Positions 17,637 to 26,006 of a stretch of DNA of 64,000 bases are shown here, in pieces. The stretch is taken from NCBI RefSeq assembly GCF_013410405.1, contig NZ_JACCFK010000002.1:1860001-1924000 (forward strand). The letters are read 5' to 3'. The first letter of the stretch is position 1, and each line of letters begins with the position of its first letter. The translations under genes were made by a program, and so were the position numbers. Source of the stretch: Amycolatopsis endophytica (GTDB taxonomy: Bacteria; Actinomycetota; Actinomycetes; Mycobacteriales; Pseudonocardiaceae). Below the pieces are notes generated by a model, which worked only from the letters and a program-made list of their open reading frames with translations, searched no databases and was not told where the DNA came from.

Positions 17637-18524
17637 GTGGTCGCACGGCGCCGCGTCCGCGAGACGCTGACCGGTTACCTGCTCATCACCCCGCAGATGC
17701 TCGGGTTCGCACTGTTCGTGCTGGTCCCGCTGGTGTCCGTGGTGGTCCTGTCGTTCACGCACACGGATCTGCGCTCGGGCGTGTCGAAGCCGGCGGGGTG
17801 GGAGAACTACCGGGAACTGCTCACCGGGGACAGCACGTTCTGGCACTCACTGGCGGTCACCGGGGTGTTCGCGCTCGGGCTCGTGGTGATCAACGTGGGA
17901 TTGTCACTCGGGCTCGCGCTCGTGCTGTACCGGCGCCCGCCGGGGGCCGGGGTGTTCCTCACGCTCGCCTTCCTGGCCGTGATCACCTCGCAGGCGGCGT
18001 GGGCGCTGGTGTGGCGGTTCCTGTTGCAGGGCAAGGGCGGCGGGGTCAACGAGTTCCTGTCGGTGTTCGGGATCACCGGCCCCAACTGGCTGTTCGAGTC
18101 CCAGCCGTCGCTGGTGGCGGTGACCGTCGTGGCGGCGTTGAAGACGGTCGGGCTCAAGGCCGTGATCTTCCTCGCCGCGCTGCGGAACATGCCGTCGGAG
18201 ACCCTGGAGGCGGCGCGGCTGGACGGCGCGAGCGAATGGCGGGTGACCCGGCACATCGTGCTGCCGCTGATCGCGCCCACGACGCTGGTGGTCGTCCTGA
18301 TCACGTTCATCGGTTCGTTCCAGGTGTTCGACTACATCCAGCTGATGACGCACGGCGGGCCGGCGCACGCCACTTCGGTGCTCGCCTACTACCTGTACGA
18401 GCAGGCGTTCCAGCTGTTCCGGACCGGTTACGCGAGCGCGATCGCCGTCGTCCTCTTCGGACTGACGCTGCTTCTGGTGGCGGCGCAGTGGTGGGCGCGC
18501 AGGAGGTGGGTGCACAGTGAGTAG
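17637..18524 (+). CDS. Carbohydrate ABC transporter permease, MalF type
   Basis: A 295-residue inner-membrane permease with about six helices (TGYLLITPQMLGFALFVLVP as the first). The EAA loop, which docks the ATPase, is LRNMPSETLEAARLDGASEW ahead of HIVLPLIAP. The GTG start at 17637 follows GGAGGAGGTC. It overlaps the next permease by eight bases. It pairs with the MalG-type partner to make the translocation pore. No ATPase gene is present in this cluster; in streptomycetes a shared ATPase (MsiK) energises several sugar importers, so a trans-encoded MsiK-like protein is expected. Confidence 0.92.
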   Translation: MVARRRVRETLTGYLLITPQMLGFALFVLVPLVSVVVLSFTHTDLRSGVSKPAGWENYRELLTGDSTFWHSLAVTGVFALGLVVINVGLSLGLALVLYRRPPGAGVFLTLAFLAVITSQAAWALVWRFLLQGKGGGVNEFLSVFGITGPNWLFESQPSLVAVTVVAALKTVGLKAVIFLAALRNMPSETLEAARLDGASEWRVTRHIVLPLIAPTTLVVVLITFIGSFQVFDYIQLMTHGGPAHATSVLAYYLYEQAFQLFRTGYASAIAVVLFGLTLLLVAAQWWARRRWVHSE

Positions 18525-19347
18525 GACCGTCAGCCGCGTGGTGCTCTACGCGTTCCTGGTGGTGCTGTCGGTGCCGCTGGTGTTCCCGTTCCTGTGGATG
18601 ATCGCCAGCGCGCTCAAACTGCCCGGGGACGTGCTCGCCTCGCCACCCCAGCTCATCCCCCGCGACATCACGTGGGACAACGTCCGGACCGTCTTCGCGT
18701 TCCAGCCGTTCGCCAGGCAGATCTACAACAGCCTCTACATCGCGGTCCTGGTCGCGTTGTTCACGTGCGCGCTGTCGCTGCTGTCCGGCTACGCGTTCGC
18801 GCGGTTGCGCTTCCCCGGACGGAACGTGATCTTCTTCCTGTTCCTGAGCGCGCTGATGCTGCCGGTCGAGGTCACGCTGATCCCGAACTTCACGCTGATG
18901 AAGGACCTCGGGCTGGCCGACACGCACGTGCCGCTGCTGGCGCTGCCGGTGTTCGGCGCGACCGGGGTCACCGGGATCTTCCTGATGCGCCAGTTCATCC
19001 AGGCGCTCCCGGTCGAACTGGAGGAGGCGGCGATGATCGACGGGATGGGGCGGGCGCGGGTCCTGTGGCACCTGATCCTGCCGCTGACCCGCCCGATGCT
19101 CGCGACCATCGGCATCATCGCCTTCCTCTACAGCTGGAACTCGTTCCTGGAACCGCTGGTGTTCGTCAACCGCAGCGAGCTGTACACGGTGCCGCTCGCG
19201 CTGACCGCGCTCACCGACACCAGCGGAAACCCGTTGTGGGGACCGCAGATGGCGGCGACGGCGATGTCGACCGTGCCACTGGTGATCGCCTACCTGGTGG
19301 CCAGGCGGCAGATCACCGACAGTCTCGCCCAGTCTGGCGTGAAGTGA
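18517..19347 (+). CDS. Carbohydrate ABC transporter permease, MalG type
   Basis: A 276-residue permease with six predicted helices (VVLYAFLVVLSVPLVFPFLW first). The EAA loop is ALPVELEEAAMIDGMGRARV ahead of LWHLILPLTRPM, and the MalG-type end is LVARRQITDSLAQSGVK. The GTG start at 18517 lies inside the end of the MalF-type gene, giving an eight-base overlap and coupled translation. With its partner and the lipoprotein it forms the sugar importer; the ATP-hydrolysing subunit must be encoded elsewhere. The FAD oxidoreductase begins eleven bases after its stop, so substrate import and oxidation are probably linked. Confidence 0.93.
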   Translation: MSRTVSRVVLYAFLVVLSVPLVFPFLWMIASALKLPGDVLASPPQLIPRDITWDNVRTVFAFQPFARQIYNSLYIAVLVALFTCALSLLSGYAFARLRFPGRNVIFFLFLSALMLPVEVTLIPNFTLMKDLGLADTHVPLLALPVFGATGVTGIFLMRQFIQALPVELEEAAMIDGMGRARVLWHLILPLTRPMLATIGIIAFLYSWNSFLEPLVFVNRSELYTVPLALTALTDTSGNPLWGPQMAATAMSTVPLVIAYLVARRQITDSLAQSGVK

Positions 19348-19358
19348 GGGGAAGGGCG

Positions 19359-20900
19359 ATGGGTTCCGACTGCGAGGTGCTGGTGGTCGGCGGCGGCTGC
19401 GGCGGCGTGGCCGCGGCACTGTCGGCGGCGATGCTCGGCCGCCGCGTGGTGCTGACCGAGGCGACCGGGCGGCTCGGCGGTCAGCTGACTTCGCAGGCCG
19501 TGCCGCCCGACGAGAACGCGTGGGTGGAGACGTTCGGCAGCACCCAGTCCTACCGGCTGATGCGGTCCCGGGTCCGTGACCGGTACCGCGCGGACCCCGG
19601 ACTGACCGCCGAAGCACGCGCGCTGCCCGAGCTGAACCCTGGCGAGGGCTGGGTGAGCGCGCTGTGCGCCGAACCCGTCGTCGTCGGCGAGGTGCTGGAC
19701 GAGCTGCTCGCGCCGCTGGTGCGCGCGGGAAATCTCGAGATCCGGTACCACCGCACGCCGGTCGCCGCGGCCACGACGGGCGACCGGGTGGACGCGGTGA
19801 CGTTCGCGTCGCCGGAAGGCGCGGAGTCGGTGAGCGCGTCGTACGTGATCGACGCGACCGAAGAGGGCGACGTGCTGCCGCTGGCGGGATGTGAGCACGT
19901 GCTCGGCTCGGAGAGCGCGGCGGACACGGGTGAGCCGCACGCGCTGGACGGCCCGGCCGATCCGTTCGACCAGCAGGCACTCACGTGGTGCGCCGCGCTG
20001 GAGTGGGACCCGGACGGCTCGCACGTCGTGCCACGCCCCGGCGACTACGACTTCTGGCGTGGTTACCGGGCGCCGTTCTGGCCGGGGCCGCAGCTGGGGT
20101 GGACGACGCAGGAGCCGGAGACGGGCGAGCCGCTGAGCCGGCCGTTGTTCGGCGAGGGGCAGGACCTGTGGCGGTTCCGCCGGATCCGGAGTGGACGGTT
20201 GTGGGATCCGCCACGCCCTGATGTGACGCTGGTGAACTGGCCGCAGATCGACTACTGGCTGGCGCCGGTGACCGGGGTGGAGCCGGAGGAGCGAGCGGCG
20301 CGTCTCGCGCAGGCGCGGTCGCTGACGTCGTCCTTCGTGCACTGGCTGCAGACCGAGGCGGGGTATCCGGCGCTGCGTCCGGCCGGGGAGCCGCTGGGCA
20401 CCCCGGACGGCCTGGCGCTCGCGCCGTACGTGCGGGAGAGCCGCCGCATCCGGGCCGAGTTCACGGTGCTGGAGCAGCACGTCGGGGTCGAGGCACGCGC
20501 CGGGATCGGGCAGGCCGAACAGTTCGCCGACTCCGTCGGGGTCGGCTGCTACCGGATCGACCTGCACCCGAGCACCGGGGGCCGCGGCTACCTCGACATC
20601 GCCTGCCATCCGTTCCAGATCCCGCTCGGTGCGCTGCTGCCGGTGCGGACGGAAAACCTTCTGGCGGGCGGCAAGTGCCTCGGCGTCACCCACGTGACCA
20701 ACGGCTGCTACCGGCTGCACCCGGTGGAGTGGAACACCGGCGAGGCGGCCGGAGCGCTGGCGGCGTTCGCGCTGGAGAACGGCGTGCCCCCGCGGGCGGT
20801 GCGTTCGCGGCCGGGCCTGCTGGCGGATTTCCAGGCCCGGCTGGCGAAGCTCGGAGTCCCGCTGGAGTGGCCGGAACCGGTGCGAGGCGTGGTGCGCTAG
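19359..20900 (+). CDS. FAD-dependent oxidoreductase (FAD_oxidored type) of the sugar-import operon
   Basis: A 513-residue flavoprotein. The dinucleotide-binding Rossmann motif is at the very N-terminus: VLVVGGGCGGVAAALSAAML (GxGxxG variant), followed by VVLTEATGRLGGQL. Further family segments are YVIDATEEGDVLPLAGCEHV, DLHPSTGGRGYLDIA and GKCLGVTHVTNGCYRLHPVE near the C-terminus, the second FAD site. This group (the FAD_oxidored domain) is often found beside carbohydrate importers and is annotated only generally. The substrate here is likely the imported sugar or a derivative, an inference from the eleven-base gap to the permease. Start ATG at 19359 after GAGGGGAAGGGCG. Confidence 0.88.
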   Translation: MGSDCEVLVVGGGCGGVAAALSAAMLGRRVVLTEATGRLGGQLTSQAVPPDENAWVETFGSTQSYRLMRSRVRDRYRADPGLTAEARALPELNPGEGWVSALCAEPVVVGEVLDELLAPLVRAGNLEIRYHRTPVAAATTGDRVDAVTFASPEGAESVSASYVIDATEEGDVLPLAGCEHVLGSESAADTGEPHALDGPADPFDQQALTWCAALEWDPDGSHVVPRPGDYDFWRGYRAPFWPGPQLGWTTQEPETGEPLSRPLFGEGQDLWRFRRIRSGRLWDPPRPDVTLVNWPQIDYWLAPVTGVEPEERAARLAQARSLTSSFVHWLQTEAGYPALRPAGEPLGTPDGLALAPYVRESRRIRAEFTVLEQHVGVEARAGIGQAEQFADSVGVGCYRIDLHPSTGGRGYLDIACHPFQIPLGALLPVRTENLLAGGKCLGVTHVTNGCYRLHPVEWNTGEAAGALAAFALENGVPPRAVRSRPGLLADFQARLAKLGVPLEWPEPVRGVVR

Positions 20901-20905
20901 CGAAC

Positions 20906-21085
20906 TCACCGCACCGGCGGCGCCGCGAAGAAGCCCTCCAGCACCACGCTGATCACGCGCCGCGCCGGGTCACCGCGGTGGGGGCGTGCCGAGCCTGCCG
21001 CCACGGCGGTCTCGACCATTTCGAAGACCAGCAGCAGGTCGGTGGGTTCCACGTCCGGGCGCAGGTGCCCGTCGGCCTGGGCGCG
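20906..21085 (-). pseudogene. C-terminal remnant of a TetR-family regulator
   Basis: Reading leftward, this segment encodes ADGHLRPDVEPTDLLLVFEM, then VETAVAAGSARPHRGDP, RRVISVVLEGFFAAPPVR and a stop at 20906. That is the characteristic ligand-domain end of TetR/AcrR regulators (GxLRPDVxPxDLLL). No helix-turn-helix or start codon precedes it in frame; upstream the frame runs into unrelated sequence next to a short FAD-binding-like fragment. I read it as the surviving 3' end of a deleted tetR gene. Confidence 0.6.
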
Positions 21086-21138
21086 GCGCCTCCTCCCACG
21101 ATCAGCACGGCCGCCTGGATGTCGGTCGGTCCGGTCAA
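21085..21138 (-). pseudogene. Possible N-terminal stub of an FAD-binding oxidoreductase
   Basis: From a TTG at 21138 leftward the frame reads TGPTDIQAAVLIVGGGAA, closely like the start of FAD-dependent monooxygenases (TDxxVLIVGGGPxGL), and then loses similarity at the point where the TetR remnant begins in another frame. It suggests a deletion that fused the 5' end of a flavoprotein gene to the 3' end of a tetR gene. The fragment is only about 18 residues, so chance similarity is possible. Confidence 0.35.
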
Positions 21139-21150
21139 ACGACTGTTTGA
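21135..21150. promoter_or_regulatory. TetR-style inverted repeat TCAAAC-N4-GTTTGA
   Basis: TCAAACGACTGTTTGA is a perfect six-base inverted repeat with a four-base spacer, and a third TCAAAC copy lies at 21156-21161, overlapping the methyltransferase stop. It sits at the head of the flavoprotein-like stub, where a TetR operator would be. This looks like the operator of the lost regulator, left behind after the deletion. Confidence 0.5.
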
Positions 21151-21155
21151 TTGTG

Positions 21156-21923
21156 TCAAACGTCGGGTTTGGTGGCCGTGACGAGATGGCTGGGGAACCA
21201 GGGCCCGCCCCACCAGACTCGCGGGCCCAGGTTGCCGCGCTCCGCGCCGACCAGCCCGAGTGCCCGCAGGCGCGCGAGGTAGGTCCTGGTGTGCGCGAGG
21301 TCGGCGAGGACGATGCGCCCGCCGGGACGCAGGACACGCACCGCCTCGTCGATCGCGGCCTCGCGTCCGGCGGCGTCCGGGATGTGGTGCAGCGCGAAGC
21401 TGCTGAGGACGATGTCGAAGCTCCGGTCCTCGTACGGCAACTGGGTCATGTCGCCGCTGCACAACGTGACACGTGCGGCGACGCCCTCCAGTTCGGCGTT
21501 GCGGCGGGTCGTTTCCGGCGAGTTGCCCGTCTGATCCGGCCGCCACAAATCGATTCCGGTGGCGCGGCCCGCGGGGAGCAGTTCCGCCGCGGCGAGCAGG
21601 ACCGCGCCGCGTCCGCATCCGAGGTCGAGCAGGTCCTCGTCGCCGCGCAGCCCGAGTCCGGTGAGCAGTGGTGCCCACACCCGGAACTTGCCGACGCGCG
21701 AGGTGTAGGCGTACGAGGCCGCCGTGAACGCCAGCCAGACCGTGATCAGCCCGCCGATGACGGCGGCGACGGTCCGCCCGGTGATGATGTCGAACACGGT
21801 GAAGCCGGCCATGACGGTGAACACGGTGACGGCGACGACCGCTTGCCCGAACGGCGGCACGACCCGGAAATCGCCGTCGAAACCGTAGTCACCGCGACGG
21901 CGGCGCAAGTCGATCTCGCCCAT
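21156..21923 (-). CDS. Membrane-anchored class I SAM-dependent methyltransferase
   Basis: A 255-residue protein with two N-terminal transmembrane helices (AVVAVTVFTVMAGFTVFDII and VIGGLITVWLAFTAASYAY) ahead of a Rossmann methyltransferase domain. SAM motif I is DLLDLGCGRGAVLLAAAELL, the acidic strand follows as TGIDLW, motif II/III is SFDIVLSSFALHHIPD, and VLRPGGRIVLADL follows. The substrate is unknown; the family resembles UbiE/menaquinone or small-molecule methyltransferases, but a membrane anchor suggests a lipid or membrane-associated substrate. The open frame extends to 21998, but the ATG at 21923 (MGEIDLRRRRGDYGFDGDF) gives a natural start with GGACAGG upstream. Confidence 0.85.
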   Translation of the reverse strand: MGEIDLRRRRGDYGFDGDFRVVPPFGQAVVAVTVFTVMAGFTVFDIITGRTVAAVIGGLITVWLAFTAASYAYTSRVGKFRVWAPLLTGLGLRGDEDLLDLGCGRGAVLLAAAELLPAGRATGIDLWRPDQTGNSPETTRRNAELEGVAARVTLCSGDMTQLPYEDRSFDIVLSSFALHHIPDAAGREAAIDEAVRVLRPGGRIVLADLAHTRTYLARLRALGLVGAERGNLGPRVWWGGPWFPSHLVTATKPDV

Positions 21924-22003
21924 CCTGTCCGATTTTCCCGGAGCGAATGCCGCGACGGATCCGGCGAACGGAGCAACCTGCGCGGCTGGGCGATGCAAGA
22001 AGG

Positions 22004-22078
<75 letters not shown>

Positions 22079-22081
22079 GGA

Positions 22082-22097
22082 AGGCCCTCGCGGGCCT
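22082..22097. other. Hairpin between the two tRNA genes
   Basis: AGGCCC-TCGC-GGGCCT, a perfect six-base-pair stem with a four-base loop in the 22-base spacer between tRNA-Gly and tRNA-Val. In the joint precursor it would sit between the mature tRNAs and could be a processing signal. There is no T-tract, so it is unlikely to be a terminator. Confidence 0.5.
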
Positions 22098-22100
22098 CGG

Positions 22101-22173
22101 AGCGGACGACGGGATTCGAACCCGCGACCCTCACCTTGGCAAGGTGATGCGCTACCAGCTGCGCTACGTCCGC
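22101..22173 (-). tRNA. tRNA-Gly (anticodon GCC)
   Basis: On the minus strand, GCGGACG pairs with CGTCCGC in the acceptor stem; the D-arm is GCGCAGCTGGTAGCGC. The anticodon arm is TCACC-TTGCCAA-GGTGA (anticodon GCC, glycine), and the T-arm is GCGGGTTCGAATCCCGT. The discriminator is T as expected for glycine tRNA, and CCA is not encoded, unlike the neighbouring tRNA-Val. It is the promoter-proximal gene of the pair. Confidence 0.97.
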
Positions 22174-22178
22174 CTGTT

Positions 22179-22196
22179 GCGCCGGGGAACCGGCGC
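22179..22196. other. 5' leader hairpin with GGAA loop ahead of tRNA-Gly
   Basis: GCGCCGG-GGAA-CCGGCGC, a perfect seven-base-pair stem closed by a GNRA-type tetraloop, five bases upstream of the tRNA-Gly 5' end in the direction of transcription. It probably folds in the precursor leader removed by RNase P. Confidence 0.5.
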
Positions 22197-22205
22197 TGGA
22201 GAAGA

Positions 22206-22235
22206 CTTTAACGGATGGCGAAATCGGGCTCGCAA
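22206..22235 (-). promoter_or_regulatory. Candidate promoter of the tRNA-Gly/tRNA-Val pair
   Basis: On the minus strand TTGCGA (22230-22235) is followed after 18 bases by TTAAAG (22206-22211), a reasonable SigA-type -35/-10 pair. It is placed so that transcription would start about 25 bases before tRNA-Gly. The local A+T-rich run is unusual for this DNA, which supports the call. Confidence 0.4.
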
Positions 22236-22330
22236 CCACCCGGTGTCACCGCCCGGCACACCCGGTCACCCCGTGATCACGGGGCCCGGGACTCGGACGC
22301 CGTCGGCCGTGCCCGGCACCGGGGGCCGAC

Positions 22331-23140
22331 TCAGCGGCCAGCCTCCTCCGCGGCGCGCTCCGCCGCCTTTTCCGCCCGCCACTCCTCGTCGGTCCTGCCC
22401 CGGCGCCAGTAGCCGGAGATCGAGAGCATCTCCCTGGCCACGCCGCGCTCGTCGAGCAGCAGCCGGCGCAACTCCTTGACCGCTCCGGCCTCACCGTGGA
22501 CGAATGCCTGCACCGTGCCCCCGGGGAAGTCCAGTGCCCGCACGGCACTCACCAGGTCGTGCCCCGCGGCGCGGTGCAGCCACTGGATCTGCGCGTCCCC
22601 CTTGGTGACCAGTGGTTGTTCCTCCGCCGGGTCCGCCACCTCGACGAACACCCGCACCGGCACGCCCGCGGGCATCGCCTCCAGCGCCACCGCGATCGCG
22701 GGCAGGGCGCTCTCGTCGCCGGCCAGCAGGTGCCAGTCCGCCTCCTCACCGGGCGCGTAGGCGCCACCGGGGCCGGCCAGCAGCAGTTCGTCCCCCGGCC
22801 GCGCGGCCGCGGCCCACGGGCCACCGAGCCCCTGGTCGCCGTGGTGCACGAAGTCCAGCGCCAGCTCACCGGCATTGGCGTCGTAGTAGCGCACCGTGTA
22901 CGTCCGCATCACCGGCCACTGCTCGCGCGGCATCTCGGCGCGGATGACGCCCATGTCGAACGGCTGGGGGTACTCCACACCCTCCTGCGGGAACAGCATC
23001 TTGACGTACGCGTCGGCGAACCCGTTCGGCTCGAAATCGGCCAAACCGGGCCCGCCGGCGACGATGCGGATCATGTGCGGGGTCAGCCGCTGGGTGCGCA
23101 GCACCCGCAACCGGACCGCGGGCCGGGACTTGCCTGCCAT
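22331..23140 (-). CDS. Siderophore-interacting protein (NADPH-dependent ferric-siderophore reductase)
   Basis: A 269-residue flavoprotein of the SIP/ViuB family that reduces the Fe(III) of imported siderophores so the iron is released in the cytoplasm. The FAD-binding domain holds MRTYTVRYYD (the RxYTxR flavin motif) and DFVHHGDQGLGGPWAAAARP. The C-terminal NADPH-side domain has HLLAGDESALPAIAVALEAM, FVHGEAGAVKELRRLLLDER and SISGYWRRGRTDEEW, all diagnostic. GGAGCGGCGT precedes the ATG. An IdeR/DmdR-type iron box lies 30 bases upstream, so it should be repressed when iron is plentiful. It ends next to the tRNA genes and is not part of the CO dehydrogenase operon. Confidence 0.94.
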   Translation of the reverse strand: MAGKSRPAVRLRVLRTQRLTPHMIRIVAGGPGLADFEPNGFADAYVKMLFPQEGVEYPQPFDMGVIRAEMPREQWPVMRTYTVRYYDANAGELALDFVHHGDQGLGGPWAAAARPGDELLLAGPGGAYAPGEEADWHLLAGDESALPAIAVALEAMPAGVPVRVFVEVADPAEEQPLVTKGDAQIQWLHRAAGHDLVSAVRALDFPGGTVQAFVHGEAGAVKELRRLLLDERGVAREMLSISGYWRRGRTDEEWRAEKAAERAAEEAGR

Positions 23141-23169
23141 ACGCCGCTCCTCACTCCGTTCAACGCCTG

Positions 23170-23188
23170 CCTGGTTAGGCTACCCTAA
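23170..23188. promoter_or_regulatory. Iron box (IdeR/DmdR-type operator)
   Basis: CCTGGTTAGGCTACCCTAA matches 15 of 19 positions of the actinobacterial iron-box consensus TTAGGTTAGGCTAACCTAA. It lies 30 bases upstream of the siderophore-interacting protein ATG and overlaps the last codons of coxE, so the SIP promoter is embedded in the end of the cox operon. Fe(II)-IdeR bound here would shut off SIP transcription. Confidence 0.8.
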
Positions 23189-24265
23189 TCCCGTCCGGAG
23201 TAACCGGCGATCGCGGCCAGTAGTTCTCCGATCGCGTCCAGCCGGTGGGCGCTGACCACGGCGTCACAGTACGGCCAGGCCGCGGCCATCCCGCCCGTCG
23301 ACGGCCGGAACCGGGGGCTGGCGGTGCGCGGGTTCGCCCACACGATCCGGTGAGCCAGCCGCGACAGTCGTTCCATCTCGCGGCGCAACCGCTCGGGGTT
23401 GCCGGTCTCCCAGCCATCCGACAGGATCACCACGACCGCGCCCCGCGCCATCCCGCGCGCGCCGTGGCCGTTCAGGAACTCCCCCAGCGACTCGCCGATC
23501 TTCGTACCGCCCGACCAGTCCGGGGCCTCCTGTCCGGCGTCGGCCAGCGCGGCCGACGGCGTTTGTTGCAGCACCCGCGTCAGTCTCGTCAGCCGGGTCG
23601 CGAACGTGAACACCTCTGCCCGCGTGCCACCGGCCGCGCACACCAGGAGTTGCAGCAGCGCCCGCGAATAAGCCTCCATCGAGCCGGAGATGTCACACAG
23701 CACAACGAGTTTACGGGGTTTCTCCCGTGACACCCAGCGCCGCAGCCGCGCGGGTTCCCCGCCGGTTCTCCGTGCGGTGCGCAGGGTTTCGCGGAGATCC
23801 ACCCGGCGCCCGCCTGCCGCGACCCGTGTGCGCCGGGACCGCCGCAGCGGGGTCGCGAGCCGGAACTCCCGCATCGCCGAGCGCAGCAACGCCAGCTCGG
23901 CGGCTTCGAGCGTGCCGAAATCCCGCGCCGCCAGGCGTTCCACCGCACTACCCATCGTCGGCACGGACACCTCGCGCGACTCGCCGGGGGTGCCGCCCGC
24001 GCTGAACGCGCCCGTGACCTCGTTCCCCCCGACCGAGGACGTGTTCGGCACCTCGCCGTCGAACACCGAGGCGAACACCCGCGCCAGCACCGGGATGTCG
24101 GCGGGTGAGGAGGTGAGCGTCGCCAGAGCGCACAGGTACAGCTCGCGGGTGCGCTCCGGCGCCACCAGCACCACGGCCTCGGTGAACCGGGCCGCGCGGT
24201 CCGCGCCGACCGCCAGACCTGCCGCCCGGAGCCGGTCGCAGAACCGCGCCGCCAGCGAGGCGAGG

Positions 24266-24273
<8 letters not shown>
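23185..24273 (-). CDS. coxE: CoxE-like VWA-domain protein of the CO dehydrogenase operon
   Basis: A 362-residue protein whose C-terminal von Willebrand A domain carries the MIDAS motif DISGSMEAYSRAL (about residue 193 on), with the second metal-site threonine near GGTKIGESL and ILSDGWETGNPE. CoxE works with the AAA+ protein CoxD, a pair thought to help mature the copper-molybdenum centre of CO dehydrogenase by inserting sulfur and copper. The GTG start overlaps the CoxD stop by eight bases, so translation is coupled. It is the last gene of the operon, and an iron box for the next gene overlaps its stop. Confidence 0.9.
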
Positions 24274-25124
<851 letters not shown>

Positions 25125-25135
<11 letters not shown>

Positions 25136-26006
25136 CGGTGTACCTGCTCGGTTCGTCGGCGAACGCGTGACGGCAGCCCGCCCCGCAGAAGTAGTACCGC
25201 CGCCCCGCATAGGGCAACTGCACCGACTCCGGTGTGATCGCGACGCTCATCCCGCACACCGGGTCGACCGCCTCGGCCGCCACCGCCACGTCCTCGGCGG
25301 GCCTGCGTGGCACCCGGGGACGGGTCGCGATCAGCTCGGCGTACACCGACACCGCGATCTCGGCGGGCGATCCGGCGCCGATCGGCAGACCGGCCGGGGT
25401 GTGGATACGGCCGGGCTCATCGGGAGCCAGCCGCTCCAGCACCGCCGCGCCGCGCTTTTCACTCGCGATCAGCCCGATGTAGGCGACGTCCGCCGTCAGG
25501 GCCGCCTCCAGCACCCGCTCCTCGTCGCGGCCGTGCGAGGCCACGATGACGGCGAAGGTGTCGTCGGACAACTCGGCGCCCATCCGGGTTTCGTAGCCGA
25601 GCACGCGTCCGACCGACGCGAGTGCGCGCGCGGTCGGCCCGTCACCGTAGATCGCGACCAGCGGTGGAGGCATCTGCGCGTCGAGGAAGATTTCCAGCGC
25701 GCCGCCGGACAGGCACGGGTTGCCGACGGTCACCACACCCTCCTCCACCTCCTCACCCGCTCCCGGGGTGATCCGCAGCAACGCGGACTCGCCGGTCAGC
25801 AGCAACCGGATCCCCTGGGCACGCACGGTCGACTCGGCGCAGGACCCGCCGACGAAACCCTCGATGGTCCCGTCGGCGAGCACCAGCGCGCAGTCACCGG
25901 GCTTCGCGCTCGTCGGGCGCTGCGCGCGCACGACGGTCGCCAGCACGAACGGAGTCCTCCCCGCACGCAGCGACTCGGCGTGCGCCCGCAACTCCTGGCC
26001 GTTCAT
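25125..26006 (-). CDS. coxF: CoxF/XdhC-family molybdenum-enzyme maturation protein with a C-terminal YHS domain
   Basis: A 293-residue XdhC/CoxI-family protein, which binds molybdenum cofactor and helps its sulfuration before insertion into the large subunit. The N-terminal part has FVLATVVRAQRPTSAKPGDC and GFVGGSCAESTVR; the C-terminal Rossmann part has VAIYGDGPTARALASVGRVL, YIGLIASEKRG and IHTPAGLPIGAGSPAEIAVS. The last 50 residues form a separate YHS metal-binding domain: DPVCGMSVAITPESVQLPYA then YYFCGAGCRHAFADEPSRY, a fusion that is not part of the basic family. Its ATG at 26004-26006 shares one base with the coxL stop (TGATG). Co-translation with the large subunit fits a role as its dedicated chaperone. 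Confidence 0.9.
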
